Positions 37,018 through 47,230 of a stretch of 63,235 nt of DNA are shown piece after piece. This stretch comes from an uncultured Clostridium sp. (GTDB lineage Bacteria; Bacillota; Clostridia; Peptostreptococcales; Peptostreptococcaceae). Location of the stretch: the NCBI GenBank assembly GCA_945931665.1, contig CAMEPL010000003.1:1-63235 (forward strand). The letters are read 5' to 3'. Numbering within the stretch: position 1 is the first letter of the stretch; the number at the start of each line of letters is the position of its first letter. Under the pieces are notes generated by a model. The model had not been told where the DNA came from, did no database searches, and saw only the letters and a list, made by a program, of their open reading frames with translations. The position numbers were made by a program, and so were the translations under genes.

Positions 37018-37331
37018 AAATATAATTATAAATTTTTATAAAATATAAACTATTACTGAATTATAAAAATAATCCATTGCATATATATGCAATGGATTAT
37101 TTTTTATTTATAGACTTTTAATAATTTAGACAATATATAAGTTAATCGTAAATTAAAATATAAAATAAACCATCTCAATATGTATTTTATTTTATTTATT
37201 GACCATAATACAAAAATAATGCTATTATTAAGTTGTTATTATGTTCGAACTTATAGTAAACAACTTCTCTTTTTCATGCCGTTTATTTCCAATGAAACTA
37301 TTAAAAACTGAGAGCAAGGAGGTCTAGTTTT
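37018..37331. other. 314-bp gap between glpX and rho
   Basis: It holds the glpX terminator (37068-37105). The remaining 225 bp are an AT-rich leader ending in a pyrimidine-rich stretch (around 37262-37295) before the rho ribosome binding site. No ORF is visible. Confidence 0.5.
37068..37106 (+). terminator. glpX terminator
   Basis: AATAATCCATTGCAT (37068-37082), loop ATAT, ATGCAATGGATTATT (37087-37101): perfect 15-bp stem followed by T residues. Confidence 0.95.
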
Positions 37332-38993
37332 TTGAATACAGAAAATATCAATCTAAATGATTTAAACAATCAAACACTAGCTCAATTAAGAGAAATAGCT
37401 AAAGAGCTAAATATCAAATCAGTTACTAAATATAAAAAAGCGGAACTGATTGATAAAATAAATGAAAATGCTAACAAATCAAGCAATAGTGACTCGGACG
37501 ACGAATTAAAACAAAATAATAAAAAAGTACAAAACACTGAAGATACGGCTAAAAAATATAGTGTGAAAAAGGAAGATAAAAATACTGAAATAGATGATTA
37601 TAATACTGGAAATTTAGAGAATGTAAGACAAACCGCATTTAAATCTGAAAATAATAAAAATAATAGATATGAAAATAGAAATTACAATAATAAGAGCAAT
37701 ACTCAATTAAATACAAATAATCAAAGAAATTATAATAAATTTCAAAAAAATGATAATAAACAGTTAAGCAATGAGAATAAGCCTTCTAATAATGATGTAA
37801 AAATTCAAAAAAGTAATAATATAAAGGGAAATTATACACCAAAAGTAGTAGAAGAATCTAAAATAATTAATGAGTTCAATACTTCTAAAGAAGATGAAGT
37901 AGTAGGTGTATTAGAAATATTACCAGATGGATTTGGTTTCTTAAGAGGTTCAAATTATTTATCAACAGAAAATGATGTATATGTATCACCATCCCAAATA
38001 AGAAGATTCAATATGAAAACAGGGGATAAAATAAGAGGGATAACGAGACACCCAAAAACAGGTGAGAAATTTAGAGCACTTTTATTTGTTCAAAAAATAA
38101 ATGATGAAGATCCAGAAACAGCAATACAAAGAAAAGCCTTTGAAACATTAACTCCTATATACCCACAAGAAAGGTTAACTTTAGAGAAACAACCAAATGA
38201 AATATCTACAAGATTAATCGATTTAATATCACCAATAGGAAAAGGACAAAGAGGACTGATTGTTGCACCTCCAAAAGCTGGTAAAACAATTCTTTTAAAA
38301 AGCGTCGCAAACAGTATAGTTAAAAATTATCCAGATGTGGAATTAATAGTACTATTAATCGATGAAAGACCTGAAGAAGTTACAGATATGAAAGAGTCTA
38401 TTAATGCAGATGTTATATATTCAACATTTGACCAAGTATCAAGCCACCATGTAAAAGTTGCTGAAATGGTTTTAAATAGAGCTCAAAGACTTGTTGAACA
38501 TGGAAAAGATGTAGTTATATTACTAGATAGTATAACTAGGTTAGCTAGGGCTTATAACCTAACTATTTCGCCAACAGGAAGAACTTTATCTGGAGGTTTA
38601 GATCCAGGAGCATTACATGGACCTAAAAAATTCTTTGGTGCTGCTAGAAACATAAGACAAGGTGGTTCGCTTACAATACTTGCAACTGCATTAGTTGAAA
38701 CTGGTTCAAGAATGGACGATGTAATATTCGAAGAATTCAAAGGAACTGGTAATATGGAATTAAATCTAGACAGAAAATTAGCTGAGAAGAGAATATTCCC
38801 TGCTGTTGATATTTATAAATCAGGAACAAGAAGAGAAGATTTATTATTAACAGACAAAGAAAAAGCTGCTTTATGGAAATTAAGAAAAGAAATGAGCAAT
38901 AGTTCTATCTTAGAAGTAACAGATAATATATTAGAAGCATTAAAAAGAACAAAAACTAATGAAGAGTTTATAAATAATATAAATGGAATTTAA
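37332..38993 (+). CDS. rho: Transcription termination factor Rho with Asn-rich insertion
   Basis: 553 residues from a TTG start behind AAGGAGGTC. Order: Rho N-terminal helical domain ([19 protein letters not shown], about 8-45), an Asn/Lys/Gln-rich low-complexity insertion (about 48-175), the cold-shock-like RNA-binding domain ([17 protein letters not shown], about 187-245), then the RecA-like ATPase with Walker [13 protein letters not shown] near 313, [13 protein letters not shown] and [13 protein letters not shown]. It is a hexameric RNA translocase that ends transcription. The insertion resembles the prion-like region described for clostridial Rho. No bicyclomycin-site oddity was noticed. 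Confidence 0.95.
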   Translation: MNTENINLNDLNNQTLAQLREIAKELNIKSVTKYKKAELIDKINENANKSSNSDSDDELKQNNKKVQNTEDTAKKYSVKKEDKNTEIDDYNTGNLENVRQTAFKSENNKNNRYENRNYNNKSNTQLNTNNQRNYNKFQKNDNKQLSNENKPSNNDVKIQKSNNIKGNYTPKVVEESKIINEFNTSKEDEVVGVLEILPDGFGFLRGSNYLSTENDVYVSPSQIRRFNMKTGDKIRGITRHPKTGEKFRALLFVQKINDEDPETAIQRKAFETLTPIYPQERLTLEKQPNEISTRLIDLISPIGKGQRGLIVAPPKAGKTILLKSVANSIVKNYPDVELIVLLIDERPEEVTDMKESINADVIYSTFDQVSSHHVKVAEMVLNRAQRLVEHGKDVVILLDSITRLARAYNLTISPTGRTLSGGLDPGALHGPKKFFGAARNIRQGGSLTILATALVETGSRMDDVIFEEFKGTGNMELNLDRKLAEKRIFPAVDIYKSGTRREDLLLTDKEKAALWKLRKEMSNSSILEVTDNILEALKRTKTNEEFINNINGI

Positions 38994-39176
38994 CAAATTT
39001 TGTAATAAATAAAATTGGAAATAAAAAGTAAAATAACTAATAATAAAAACTAAAGAGTATGAAAAATGCTTGAACCCTTCAAAAACATATGATATAATGT
39101 GATAGTTGATATTGAAGAAGTAAAAAAAATTAGTATAATTAATTTTAAAATATAAAAGAAAAAAGAGGTGACAATG

Positions 39177-39377
39177 ATGCAAAAAGATATACAACCAAAA
39201 TACAATGAAGTAGAAGTACGTTGTGCTTGTGGAAATACTTTCATGGCTGGTTCAACTAAGGACGAAATAAGAGTTGAGATTTGTTCTGAATGCCATCCTT
39301 TCTATACTGGAAAACAAAAGAATATAGAAAAAGGTGGAAGAATCGACAAATTCAAAAAAAGATTCAACATGGAATAA
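39177..39377 (+). CDS. rpmE: 50S ribosomal protein L31, zinc-binding type
   Basis: 66 residues. Two adjacent ATGs (39174 and 39177) are possible; the second is six bases from AGAGGTG and is preferred. It matches L31 ([19 protein letters not shown]). The Cys residues in CACG and CSECH form the zinc site, so this is the C+ form that is replaced by a zinc-free paralogue under zinc starvation in some bacteria. It follows rho as in many Firmicutes. A terminator follows at 39392-39418. Confidence 0.96.
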   Translation: MQKDIQPKYNEVEVRCACGNTFMAGSTKDEIRVEICSECHPFYTGKQKNIEKGGRIDKFKKRFNME

Positions 39378-39391
39378 TATTCATAAAAAAC

Positions 39392-39420
39392 AGGGGTTGG
39401 TTTTTCCAACCTCTATTTTA
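39392..39420 (+). terminator. rpmE terminator
   Basis: AGGGGTTGG (39392-39400), loop TTTTT, CCAACCTCT (39406-39414) with G-U pairs, then T-rich sequence. Confidence 0.8.
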
Positions 39421-39462
39421 TTATGTATAGGAAATTTATTTTAAGATAATTCTAATAAGCAC

Positions 39463-39512
39463 AAGGGATGTACAGAATAAAAGATTTTTTATTTTCTAAC
39501 ATGCCCTTTTTT
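39463..39512 (+). terminator. Second terminator-like hairpin after rpmE
   Basis: AAGGGATGT (39463-39471) can pair with ACATGCCCTT (39499-39508) with one bulged G, with an AT-rich inner stem and a T-run after it. It stands 45 bp after the rpmE terminator with no gene between. Confidence 0.55.
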
Positions 39513-39589
39513 AATATTATAAATTTGATATAATAGTAATTGTGTAAAATTTAAATATAGGAACTTAATCGTAGGTTAAGGAGAGAATT

Positions 39590-40501
39590 ATGAATAAAGA
39601 GAAATTAGGGAAAGTCGGAGGCCAGGCTGTAATAGAAGGCGTAATGATGCAATCACAAAATTATAGGGCTATTGCAGTTAGAAAATCTGATGGGGAAATA
39701 GAAGTAAAAAAAGAAAGAATCAAAAGCTGGGTAAAAGATAAAAAAATAGATAAAATTCCTTTTTTAAGAGGAGCTTTTATCTTAATAGATACAATGATCA
39801 GTGGAATGAATAGTTTAAATTTCTCATCATCATTCTTTTTAGAAGAGGAAGAAGAGGAAGATGCTATAGATAGATTTCTAAAAAAGGTATTTAAAGATAA
39901 AGCTAATGATGCAATTGTTGCTGTATCTTTAATAATATCACTATTACTTTCTATTGGAATTTTCGTATTAATACCTACTTTTTTAGGAGGATTATTTGCG
40001 AAGGTAATAAATAACCATATAATACTTAATTTAATTGAAGGCGCGATTAGAATTGCAATATTAATATCATATATGGCATTAGTCTCTTTAAATTCCGATA
40101 TCAAAAGGGTATTTCAATATCATGGTGCGGAACATAAATCTATCTATTGTTATGAAAATGATTTAGAATTAACAGTAGAGAATGCAAGAAAATTTGGAAG
40201 ATTACATCCTAGATGTGGAACTAATTTTTTATTTATAGTTATGTTTACATCAATTATACTGTTTTCTTTCTTTGGATGGCCAAATCCATTGCTTAGAATA
40301 ACAATAAGGATTGTATGTATTCCAATAGTAGCTGGTATAGCTTATGAGATAATAAAATTTCTTGGAAAATATAATAATATTTTGAGTAAAATTGTTGCAT
40401 ATCCGGGAATGATGATGCAAAAAATAACGACGAAAGAACCTGATGACGAACAATTAGAAGTTGCTTTAACAGCGCTTAAAGCAGCATTAAATGAAAAATA
40501 A
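39590..40501 (+). CDS. DUF1385 membrane protein (YqhQ-like)
   Basis: 303 residues. It matches the DUF1385 family from the start (VGGQAVIEGVMMQSQNYRAIAVR) through the conserved HGAEHKSIYCYE and HPRCGTNFLF motifs. There are three to four membrane segments (about 110-140, 150-170, 210-250). The function of the family is not known; conserved His, Glu and Cys residues would allow metal binding. The ATG is behind AAGGAGAG. It is 10 bp ahead of prmC, and DUF1385-prmC-prfA is a conserved clostridial order. Confidence 0.88.
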   Translation: MNKEKLGKVGGQAVIEGVMMQSQNYRAIAVRKSDGEIEVKKERIKSWVKDKKIDKIPFLRGAFILIDTMISGMNSLNFSSSFFLEEEEEEDAIDRFLKKVFKDKANDAIVAVSLIISLLLSIGIFVLIPTFLGGLFAKVINNHIILNLIEGAIRIAILISYMALVSLNSDIKRVFQYHGAEHKSIYCYENDLELTVENARKFGRLHPRCGTNFLFIVMFTSIILFSFFGWPNPLLRITIRIVCIPIVAGIAYEIIKFLGKYNNILSKIVAYPGMMMQKITTKEPDDEQLEVALTALKAALNEK

Positions 40502-40511
40502 GAGGTAGTTT

Positions 40512-41363
40512 ATGACTATTAAAGAAATACTTATAAAATATTGTAAAGAACTAGAAAACATAAGTGATACTCCTAGATTAGATGTTGAGATGCTTCTAAA
40601 AAAAGCATTAGGAGATGTTGACTCTATGTATATAAGAATGTACTTAGATAAACAATTAACACAGGAACAAGAAAAATATTTTCTAGAAATGATAAAAGAA
40701 AGATTGAATGAAAGACCAATTGCTTATATTATAGGTAATAGAGAGTTTATGGGATTAGACTTTTTTGTAAAAGAAGGCGTATTAATTCCTAGACCAGATA
40801 CTGAAACATTAGTGGAAGAAATAATAAATATATGCAATAATAGAACAGGATTGAATATTTTGGATATAGGTACAGGTTCAGGTGCAATAACTATAAGCCT
40901 AGCAAAATATTTAGATAAATCACATGTAGTATCAGCGGATATTTCTGATATTGCATTAGAAATAGCATCTAAAAATGCAATTTCTAATAATGTAGATGAA
41001 CGAATAGATTTTATTAAATCAGATGTATTTTCAAATGTACCACAAGAAGAAAAATTTGATTTAATCGTATCTAATCCACCATATATAAGAAAAGCTGATA
41101 TAGACGGATTAGATAGACAAGTAAAAGATTTCGAACCTTATAATGCGCTAGAAGGTGGAGAAGATGGACTTGATTTTTATAGAAAAATTACAAAAGAATC
41201 TAAAGATTTTCTGAAAAATAAAGGAATTTTAGCATACGAAGTAGGTCATGACCAAGCATATGATGTAAGTGAGATTATGCGAGAAAATGGCTTTGAAGGT
41301 ATATATACTAAACGCGACTTACAAGGATTTGAAAGAGTAGTAATAGGATTTTATAATAACTAG
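40512..41363 (+). CDS. prmC: Peptide chain release factor N5-glutamine methyltransferase
   Basis: 283 residues. It methylates the GGQ glutamine of release factors 1 and 2. An N-terminal helical substrate domain (about 1-80) is followed by the SAM-binding methyltransferase domain with DIGTGSGAITISLAKYL and the catalytic NPPY motif in VSNPPYIRKADI. The ATG is behind AAGAGGTAG. Its substrate RF1 is encoded by the next gene, 12 bp downstream. Confidence 0.96.
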   Translation: MTIKEILIKYCKELENISDTPRLDVEMLLKKALGDVDSMYIRMYLDKQLTQEQEKYFLEMIKERLNERPIAYIIGNREFMGLDFFVKEGVLIPRPDTETLVEEIINICNNRTGLNILDIGTGSGAITISLAKYLDKSHVVSADISDIALEIASKNAISNNVDERIDFIKSDVFSNVPQEEKFDLIVSNPPYIRKADIDGLDRQVKDFEPYNALEGGEDGLDFYRKITKESKDFLKNKGILAYEVGHDQAYDVSEIMRENGFEGIYTKRDLQGFERVVIGFYNN

Positions 41364-41375
41364 GAAGGTGAAAAG

Positions 41376-42440
41376 ATGTTAAATAAGCTGCAAGTATTAG
41401 AAGATAAATACAAAGAACTTACAGAAAAAATCAGTGATATAGAAGTTATCAATGATCAAAAAACATGGCAAAAATACATGAAAGAACATGCTGATTTAGA
41501 GCCGATCGTAATGAAATATAGAGAATACAAAGAAGTTGTAGACAATATAAAAGAATCAAAAGAAATACTAGAAGAAGAGTCAGATGAAGAATTAAGAGAA
41601 TTAGCTAAAATGGAATTATCTGATTTAGAATCTAGAGTAGAACCAATAGAAGATGAATTAAAAATATTATTATTACCAAAAGACCCTAATGATGAAAAGA
41701 ACGTTATAGTTGAAATCAGAGGTGGAGCAGGTGGAGATGAAGCTGCTTTATTCGCTGGAGACTTATTCAGAATGTATTCAAGATATGCTGAAAGAAGAAG
41801 ATGGAAAACTGAACTTCTAAGTGCAAGTGATACAGGAGTAGGTGGATACAAAGAAGTTTCTTTCATGATAAAAGGTAAAGGTGCTTATTCAAGACTTAAA
41901 TATGAATCAGGTGTTCACAGAGTACAAAGAATACCATCAACTGAATCAGGAGGTAGAATACACACTTCAACTGCTACAGTTGCAGTTTTACCAGAAGTAG
42001 AAGACGTAGAAATAGAAATCAATCCAAATGACTTAAGAATCGACGTGTTCAGAGCATCTGGTAATGGTGGACAATGTGTAAATACAACTGACTCAGCTGT
42101 AAGAATTACACATATACCAACAGGAGAAGTAGTTTCTTGCCAAGATGAGAAATCTCAGTTAAAAAATAAAGAAAAAGCAATGAAAGTATTAAAGGCTAGA
42201 TTATATGATAAAGCATTAGCTGAACAACATGATGATATAGCAGCTGAAAGACGAAGCCAAGTTGGTACTGGTGACAGATCTGAAAGAATAAGAACTTACA
42301 ACTTCCCACAAGGTAGAGTAAGTGACCACAGAATAAATCTAACATTATATAAATTAGACTCTTTCTTAGATGGAGATCTAGACGAAATGATAGATGCACT
42401 TATAACAGAAGATCAAACTAAAAAAATGTCAGCTATATAA
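41376..42440 (+). CDS. prfA: Peptide chain release factor 1
   Basis: 354 residues, normal for RF1, which reads UAA and UAG. The codon-reading tripeptide appears as PST in [12 protein letters not shown] (PxT type, as expected for RF1). The peptidyl-transfer loop GGQ is in [16 protein letters not shown]. The N-terminal domain 1 (about 1-110) and the C-terminal helix region are complete. The ATG follows GGAAGGTGA. A strong terminator at 42453-42486 ends the DUF1385-prmC-prfA transcript. Confidence 0.97.
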   Translation: MLNKLQVLEDKYKELTEKISDIEVINDQKTWQKYMKEHADLEPIVMKYREYKEVVDNIKESKEILEEESDEELRELAKMELSDLESRVEPIEDELKILLLPKDPNDEKNVIVEIRGGAGGDEAALFAGDLFRMYSRYAERRRWKTELLSASDTGVGGYKEVSFMIKGKGAYSRLKYESGVHRVQRIPSTESGGRIHTSTATVAVLPEVEDVEIEINPNDLRIDVFRASGNGGQCVNTTDSAVRITHIPTGEVVSCQDEKSQLKNKEKAMKVLKARLYDKALAEQHDDIAAERRSQVGTGDRSERIRTYNFPQGRVSDHRINLTLYKLDSFLDGDLDEMIDALITEDQTKKMSAI

Positions 42441-42452
42441 TAAGTATAATGA

Positions 42453-42487
42453 GCCAAATGATTTAAGTATATCATTTGGCTTTTTTA
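42453..42487 (+). terminator. prfA terminator
   Basis: GCCAAATGAT (42453-42462) pairs perfectly with ATCATTTGGC (42471-42480) and is followed by six T. Confidence 0.93.
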
Positions 42488-42615
42488 TAAAAACTATAAT
42501 AAAATGACTTTCTAAGACCTTATACTAAATCTAAGTATTAACGACCCCAAATATTAATTTTAAATATTTTAGTCTCATATAATTAAATAAATTAAATTTG
42601 GAGGAGAGTAAGAAT

Positions 42616-43296
42616 ATGATTTTAAAGATTACTTTAATTGGTTTAATGGCAGGCGTATTAGGAACCGGTTTAGGCGGTGTTTTATCTGGAATTTTTAAGA
42701 AAAAGGTAGACAAGTACATAGATTTTTTTATGGGTTTATCAGGTGGTATAATGTTGGCAGTTGTAGTGTTTGACTTAATGAAAGAAGCAATAGACCAAAA
42801 AGGAATTTGGGTAACAGTAATTGCAACTTTTTTAGGTGTAGTCATGACAATGATTATAAAAGAAAACCTACATATGTCTCAAGATAAACAAGCTGGATAC
42901 CTTATATTCATAAGTATTTTACTACATAACTTGCCTGAAGGATTGGCTATTGGCTCATCTTTTGTATCAGCAGAAACTCTAGGATGGACATTAGCTTTAG
43001 TAATAGGCATACATAACGTTCCGGAAGGGCTTGCTACTGCACTCACTCTGGCAGGAACTAAAATGAAAACAAGTAAGATTATACTATATACAGTTATAGC
43101 AGGAATTCCTATGGGTATTGGAAGTTTTTTAGGAGTATATTTTGCAGGAAACTTTAATTCCTTAATAGGAGTGTTTCTATCAATTGCAGCAGGAACCATG
43201 TTATACGTTGTTCTTGAAGAAATATTACCAAGAACTAAGAATCTTTTTTGTATAATAGGATTTTTAATAGGAACAATAATTGTATATTGCATCTAA
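42616..43296 (+). CDS. ZIP family divalent metal transporter
   Basis: 226 residues from the ATG at 42616, preceded by GGAGGAGAG. Polytopic protein with about eight membrane segments. The two metal-binding helices are plain: HNLPEGLAIGSS and HNVPEGLATALT. This is the ZupT/GufA-like branch of ZIP proteins that import zinc and other divalent metals. No His-rich cytoplasmic loop is present. It lies upstream of tsaC by 20 bp and may be co-transcribed. Together with the CDF exporter at 8023-8997 it gives the window opposite-direction metal transport, but the genes are not linked. Confidence 0.92.
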   Translation: MILKITLIGLMAGVLGTGLGGVLSGIFKKKVDKYIDFFMGLSGGIMLAVVVFDLMKEAIDQKGIWVTVIATFLGVVMTMIIKENLHMSQDKQAGYLIFISILLHNLPEGLAIGSSFVSAETLGWTLALVIGIHNVPEGLATALTLAGTKMKTSKIILYTVIAGIPMGIGSFLGVYFAGNFNSLIGVFLSIAAGTMLYVVLEEILPRTKNLFCIIGFLIGTIIVYCI

Positions 43297-43316
43297 ATTA
43301 AAAGAGGTGGAATAAA

Positions 43317-44357
43317 ATGGATACATTGATTAGTAAAATTGACGTAGACAATATAGACATGGAAGAAATAAAAAAACAAGCAGAAATTCTGAAGGCTGGC
43401 GAAACTGTTATTTTCCCAACAGAGACAGTTTATGGACTTGGGGCTAATGCTTTAGACGAAAATGCAGTTAGCAAAATCTATGAAGCTAAAGGAAGACCAA
43501 GTGATAATCCATTAATAGTACATATTGGCGACAAAAAACAAATATATAATCTAGTTTGTGATGTGCCTGAAAAGGCTGAAATTGTAATGGATAAATTTTG
43601 GCCAGGACCTATAACTATAATCTTAAAGAAAAAGGATATTATTCCTGAGAGAACTAGTGGTGGTTTAGATACAGTTGCAATTAGAATGCCTTCGAATAAA
43701 ATAGCAAGTGCGCTTATAAATGAGGCAAATATTCCAATAGCGGCTCCATCAGCAAATATATCTGGTAGACCATCACCAACAAGAGCTATTCATGTTTATG
43801 AACAAATGAATCATAGAGTTAGTGGAATAATAATGGGAAATGATTGCGTATATGGATTAGAGTCAACAGTTTTAGATTTAACTGGTGATATTCCTACAAT
43901 TTTAAGACCAGGAAGTATTACAAAAGAACAATTAGAAAAAGAACTAGGGAAAGTCCAATTGGATTCTGCATTAGAAAAAAAGGAAGACAATATTAAAGCT
44001 AAGGCTCCAGGTATGAAATATACACACTACTCACCAAATGCAGATGTATATATAGTAGATGGTAAACAATCGAAAGTTATTGATAAAATAAATGAATTAA
44101 CAGAAGTAAATAATGCTAAAAATTTAAAAACATGTATAATATGTCTAAAATCTAACGAAAAACACTATATAGGAAAAACTATATGTTTAGGAGAAACTTT
44201 AGATGATGTAGCTTCAAATCTATTTGATGCATTAATACAAGCTGATAAGGAAAAATGTGATATAATATACTCTGAGTCATTTACAAACGAGGGTATAGGA
44301 TGTGCAATAATGAACAGGCTTTTAAAGTCTGCTGGATATAAGATTATCAACGCTTGA
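43317..44357 (+). CDS. tsaC: Threonylcarbamoyl-AMP synthase (Sua5/YwlC type)
   Basis: 346 residues, the long Sua5 form. It makes threonylcarbamoyl-AMP from Thr, bicarbonate and ATP for the t6A37 modification of ANN-reading tRNAs. The YrdC domain (about 15-205) shows VIFPTETVYGLGANA, KGRPSDNPLIVHI and AAPSANISGRPSPT. The C-terminal Sua5 domain begins after the linker KAPGMKYTHYSPNADVYIVD. The ATG is behind AGAGGTGGA. Confidence 0.95.
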   Translation: MDTLISKIDVDNIDMEEIKKQAEILKAGETVIFPTETVYGLGANALDENAVSKIYEAKGRPSDNPLIVHIGDKKQIYNLVCDVPEKAEIVMDKFWPGPITIILKKKDIIPERTSGGLDTVAIRMPSNKIASALINEANIPIAAPSANISGRPSPTRAIHVYEQMNHRVSGIIMGNDCVYGLESTVLDLTGDIPTILRPGSITKEQLEKELGKVQLDSALEKKEDNIKAKAPGMKYTHYSPNADVYIVDGKQSKVIDKINELTEVNNAKNLKTCIICLKSNEKHYIGKTICLGETLDDVASNLFDALIQADKEKCDIIYSESFTNEGIGCAIMNRLLKSAGYKIINA

Positions 44358-44673
44358 TAATAATTTAATTTTATTGAAATTTTATGTAAAATTAAGGTAT
44401 TATTACTTTAGAATGTTTTTCCTACGTCGAAAAAATATTAAATGTTAAAAATTAGTTAAAAAAAACACAAAACAATAGTATTAATAATTGAAGTGAAAAC
44501 TAAAAAAAAGTAGTATATATATGCTTTAACAATAGTAAAATAATTTAAAATTTATAAAATTAATTAGAAATCTAAAGAAATATATGGTAGTTTACCAAAA
44601 ATGATTGTATAATTATAATAAGATAGTTAAAAAATAATCAATCGTTTTAAAATATATATAGGAGTATTATAAG
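44358..44673. other. 316-bp gap before rpiB
   Basis: Very AT-rich. A plausible promoter (44591-44619) lies near its end; otherwise I see no ORF, terminator or RNA element that I can support. Confidence 0.45.
44591..44619 (+). promoter_or_regulatory. Probable rpiB promoter
   Basis: TTTACC (44591-44596), 17-base spacer, TATAAT (44614-44619), 55 bp before the rpiB ATG. Confidence 0.5.
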
Positions 44674-45126
44674 ATGAAAATAGGTTTAGGATGCGACCAT
44701 GGCGGTTACAATTTGAAATTAGAAATCAAACAGTATTTAGAATCTAAGGGAATAGAATGTGTAGATTATGGTACAAATAGTGCCGAAGAATCTGTAGATT
44801 ATCCAATCTATGGACAAAAAGTTGCAGAAGCTATAGTGGCAAAAGATATTGACTATGGAATATTATGTTGCGGAACAGGTATAGGAATATCATTAGCAGC
44901 AAATAAGGTACCTGGTATAAGATGTGCAGTAGTATCAGATACATTCTCTGCAAAAATGTCAAAAGCTCACAACAATGCTAATATGCTATCTTTAGGAGAA
45001 AGGGTATTAGGCAAAGGATTAGCTTTAGAAATAGTAGAAGCATGGATAAATACAGAATTTGAAGGTGACAGACACCAAAGAAGAGTAGACTTACTTGGTG
45101 AAATAGAAAGAAAATACAATAAATAA
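44674..45126 (+). CDS. rpiB: Ribose-5-phosphate isomerase B
   Basis: 150 residues. It interconverts ribose-5-phosphate and ribulose-5-phosphate. The sequence matches RpiB/LacAB: GLGCDHGGYNLK at the N-terminus, the active-site loop ILCCGTGIGIS, and HNNANMLSLGERV. The ATG is behind ATAGGAGTA. It supplies ribose-5-phosphate for prs and nucleotide salvage (upp lies next), and links to the transketolase genes further on. Confidence 0.95.
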   Translation: MKIGLGCDHGGYNLKLEIKQYLESKGIECVDYGTNSAEESVDYPIYGQKVAEAIVAKDIDYGILCCGTGIGISLAANKVPGIRCAVVSDTFSAKMSKAHNNANMLSLGERVLGKGLALEIVEAWINTEFEGDRHQRRVDLLGEIERKYNK

Positions 45127-45215
45127 TTAATTAATTTATAGGAATTATAAAAATAGGCAAAGTCAAAAAAATTAAAATGAAATAATAAAAAGACAATTAA
45201 TCTAGGAGGTAAATG

Positions 45216-45845
45216 ATGAGCAAAGTAATAGTTACAGATCATCCATTAATACAACATAAGTTAACTCTTATGAGAAAGACAACAACAGGTTCAAAAGATT
45301 TTAGACAATTATTAACGGAGATATCAATGTTAATGGGTTATGAGGTAACAAGGAATTTACCATTAGAAGATATAGAAATAGAAACACCTATCGTAAAAAC
45401 AAAATCAAAAGTTATATCAGGTAAAAAATTAGGGATAGTTCCAATATTAAGAGCAGGTTTAGGAATGGTAGAAGGATTTGTAACATTAGTTCCATCTGCT
45501 AGAGTAGGTCACGTTGGATTATACAGAGACCCAGAAACTTTAAAACCAGTTGAATACTATTGTAAATTACCACAAGATATCGAAGAAAGAGAAATGATAG
45601 TTGTAGATCCAATGCTTGCAACAGGTGGTTCTGCTATAGCTGCTATAGATGTATTAAAAGAAAGAGGAGCAAAAAATATAAAATTAGTTAATTTAGTTGC
45701 AGCTCCAGAAGGTATAGCAGAAGTTCAAAAATATCATAATGACGTAGATATATATGTAGCATCAATAGATGAAAAATTAAATGATCATGGATATATAGTA
45801 CCAGGATTAGGTGATGCAGGAGATAGAATATTCGGAACAAAATAA
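45216..45845 (+). CDS. upp: Uracil phosphoribosyltransferase
   Basis: 209 residues from the second of two adjacent ATGs (45216), six bases after GGAGG. It makes UMP from uracil and PRPP. Signatures: [18 protein letters not shown] at the start, [12 protein letters not shown], the PRPP loop [10 protein letters not shown], and the uracil-binding end [16 protein letters not shown]. The rpiB-upp-comEB-atp order is widespread in Firmicutes. Confidence 0.97.
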   Translation: MSKVIVTDHPLIQHKLTLMRKTTTGSKDFRQLLTEISMLMGYEVTRNLPLEDIEIETPIVKTKSKVISGKKLGIVPILRAGLGMVEGFVTLVPSARVGHVGLYRDPETLKPVEYYCKLPQDIEEREMIVVDPMLATGGSAIAAIDVLKERGAKNIKLVNLVAAPEGIAEVQKYHNDVDIYVASIDEKLNDHGYIVPGLGDAGDRIFGTK

Positions 45846-45951
45846 TATAAAGGAGGATCTATAAAAATATAGGTCCTTCAAAATTAAATTGGTTGAATAT
45901 TTTGTATACATAATGTGGATATAATATTCATGAATGAAAAGAGGAATAATT

Positions 45952-46398
45952 ATGAGACCATCATGGGATGAATATTTTATGGAGATTGCTGAAATAGTAA
46001 AAAAGCGTTCAACATGTATTAGAAGACAAGTGGGAGCTATCATTGTAAAAGACAAACAAATCTTAACAACAGGTTATAACGGCTCACCTAAAAAATTAAA
46101 ACACTGTGAAGAAATAGGATGTAAAAGGGAACAAATGAAAATTCCTTCAGGACAGAGACATGAGCTTTGTAGAGCATTACATGCAGAACAAAATGCTATA
46201 ATCCAAGCTGCTCATAATGGTGTTAACATAAATGGTTCAACATTATATGTAACAACAAGACCTTGTGTTTTATGTGCAAAAATGTGTATAAATGCAGGAA
46301 TAGAAAAGATAGTTTATTTAGGAGATTATCCAGATGAATTATCAAGTGAAATATTAGAAGAGGCGGGAATTGAGGTTATTAATTTCAATAAAAAATAG
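45952..46398 (+). CDS. comEB: dCMP deaminase / ComEB family
   Basis: 148 residues from the ATG at 45952, behind AAGAGGAAT. Zinc-dependent cytidine/deoxycytidylate deaminase fold: the zinc ligands and proton shuttle are in ALHAEQNAI and the pair in [10 protein letters not shown]. dCMP deaminase produces dUMP for thymidylate synthesis. The N-terminus [19 protein letters not shown] and [17 protein letters not shown] fit the ComEB type. It follows upp and precedes the ATP synthase operon. Confidence 0.94.
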   Translation: MRPSWDEYFMEIAEIVKKRSTCIRRQVGAIIVKDKQILTTGYNGSPKKLKHCEEIGCKREQMKIPSGQRHELCRALHAEQNAIIQAAHNGVNINGSTLYVTTRPCVLCAKMCINAGIEKIVYLGDYPDELSSEILEEAGIEVINFNKK

Positions 46399-46605
46399 AC
46401 ATAATAGTTAAAAGTGTCTAAAAATATAGAAAATTAATAAATAAAATTGGCTAATTTTATAGAAAATATTTCAAAAAATGTAATTATATGATAAAATAAA
46501 TGGATAATTTTAATCAAATTTATTTATTTATTTAAAATTATGGTTATATTCAAAATATATGAATTATAACTGTATTTTAATAAATTAAAAAGGTGTGTTT
46601 ATATC

Positions 46606-46833
46606 ATGAAAAACAGAAGTGTATTTAGCATAGCAGCAGAAATGCTAGCTTTGATAAGTCAACTTGGAATAATAGTATTAGTTTGCATATTTGGATGTTT
46701 CTTTGTAGGAAAATTTATAGATTCAAAACTAGATTCAGAACCAATATTTACAATCATATTTTTAGTATTGGGCATTGCAAGTGGATTTAACTCTGTATAC
46801 AGGTATCTTCGCAAATACACAAAAGGGAAGTGA
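46606..46833 (+). CDS. atpZ: AtpZ-like small membrane subunit of ATP synthase operon
   Basis: 75 residues with two membrane segments (LALISQLGIIVLVCIFGCFFVG and PIFTIIFLVLGIASGFNSVYRYL). The family (ATPase_gene1/AtpZ) is found at the head of atp operons; AtpZ with AtpI has been reported as a small-ion channel or assembly factor for ATP synthase. The ATG is behind AAAGGTGTG. The gene ends 4 bp before atpI. Confidence 0.85.
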   Translation: MKNRSVFSIAAEMLALISQLGIIVLVCIFGCFFVGKFIDSKLDSEPIFTIIFLVLGIASGFNSVYRYLRKYTKGK

Positions 46834-46837
46834 TTAG

Positions 46838-47227
46838 ATGGATGTCAAAGTAGCAAAAGAGGTCAAAGCTGTTACAATGGGTATTCCTATATTTGATGCA
46901 GTAGTCATTGTATTATTAATGATGATATCAAAGTTTAGCATGCCTATGCTTATAGGAATAATCTTTGGTAGTGTAATAGCTATTTTAAATTTTAGGCTAT
47001 TAGCATTATCGTTAGAAAAGGCAGTAGATCTACCACCAGGAAAGGCACAAGCGTATACTGGAGTTAGATATATGATAAGGCTTACAATAACTGCTGCGGC
47101 GCTTATTGTATCTATTAAAAATCCTAATTTACATATAATAGGTACTGCAATAGGACTAATAAGTACTCAAGTTGTTATATTTGTAAAAACTTTAATAACA
47201 TCAAAATTTAAGAGAAAGGAGGTATAA
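46838..47227 (+). CDS. atpI: ATP synthase protein I
   Basis: 129 residues with four membrane segments (IPIFDAVVIVLLMMISKF, MPMLIGIIFGSVIAILNF, MIRLTITAAALIVSI, IIGTAIGLISTQVVIFVKTLI). AtpI-type proteins help c-ring assembly and perhaps magnesium supply. It is the second gene of the operon, with only a few bases between neighbours. Identity rests on topology, size and position more than on strong motifs. Confidence 0.82.
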   Translation: MDVKVAKEVKAVTMGIPIFDAVVIVLLMMISKFSMPMLIGIIFGSVIAILNFRLLALSLEKAVDLPPGKAQAYTGVRYMIRLTITAAALIVSIKNPNLHIIGTAIGLISTQVVIFVKTLITSKFKRKEV

Positions 47228-47230
47228 GCT

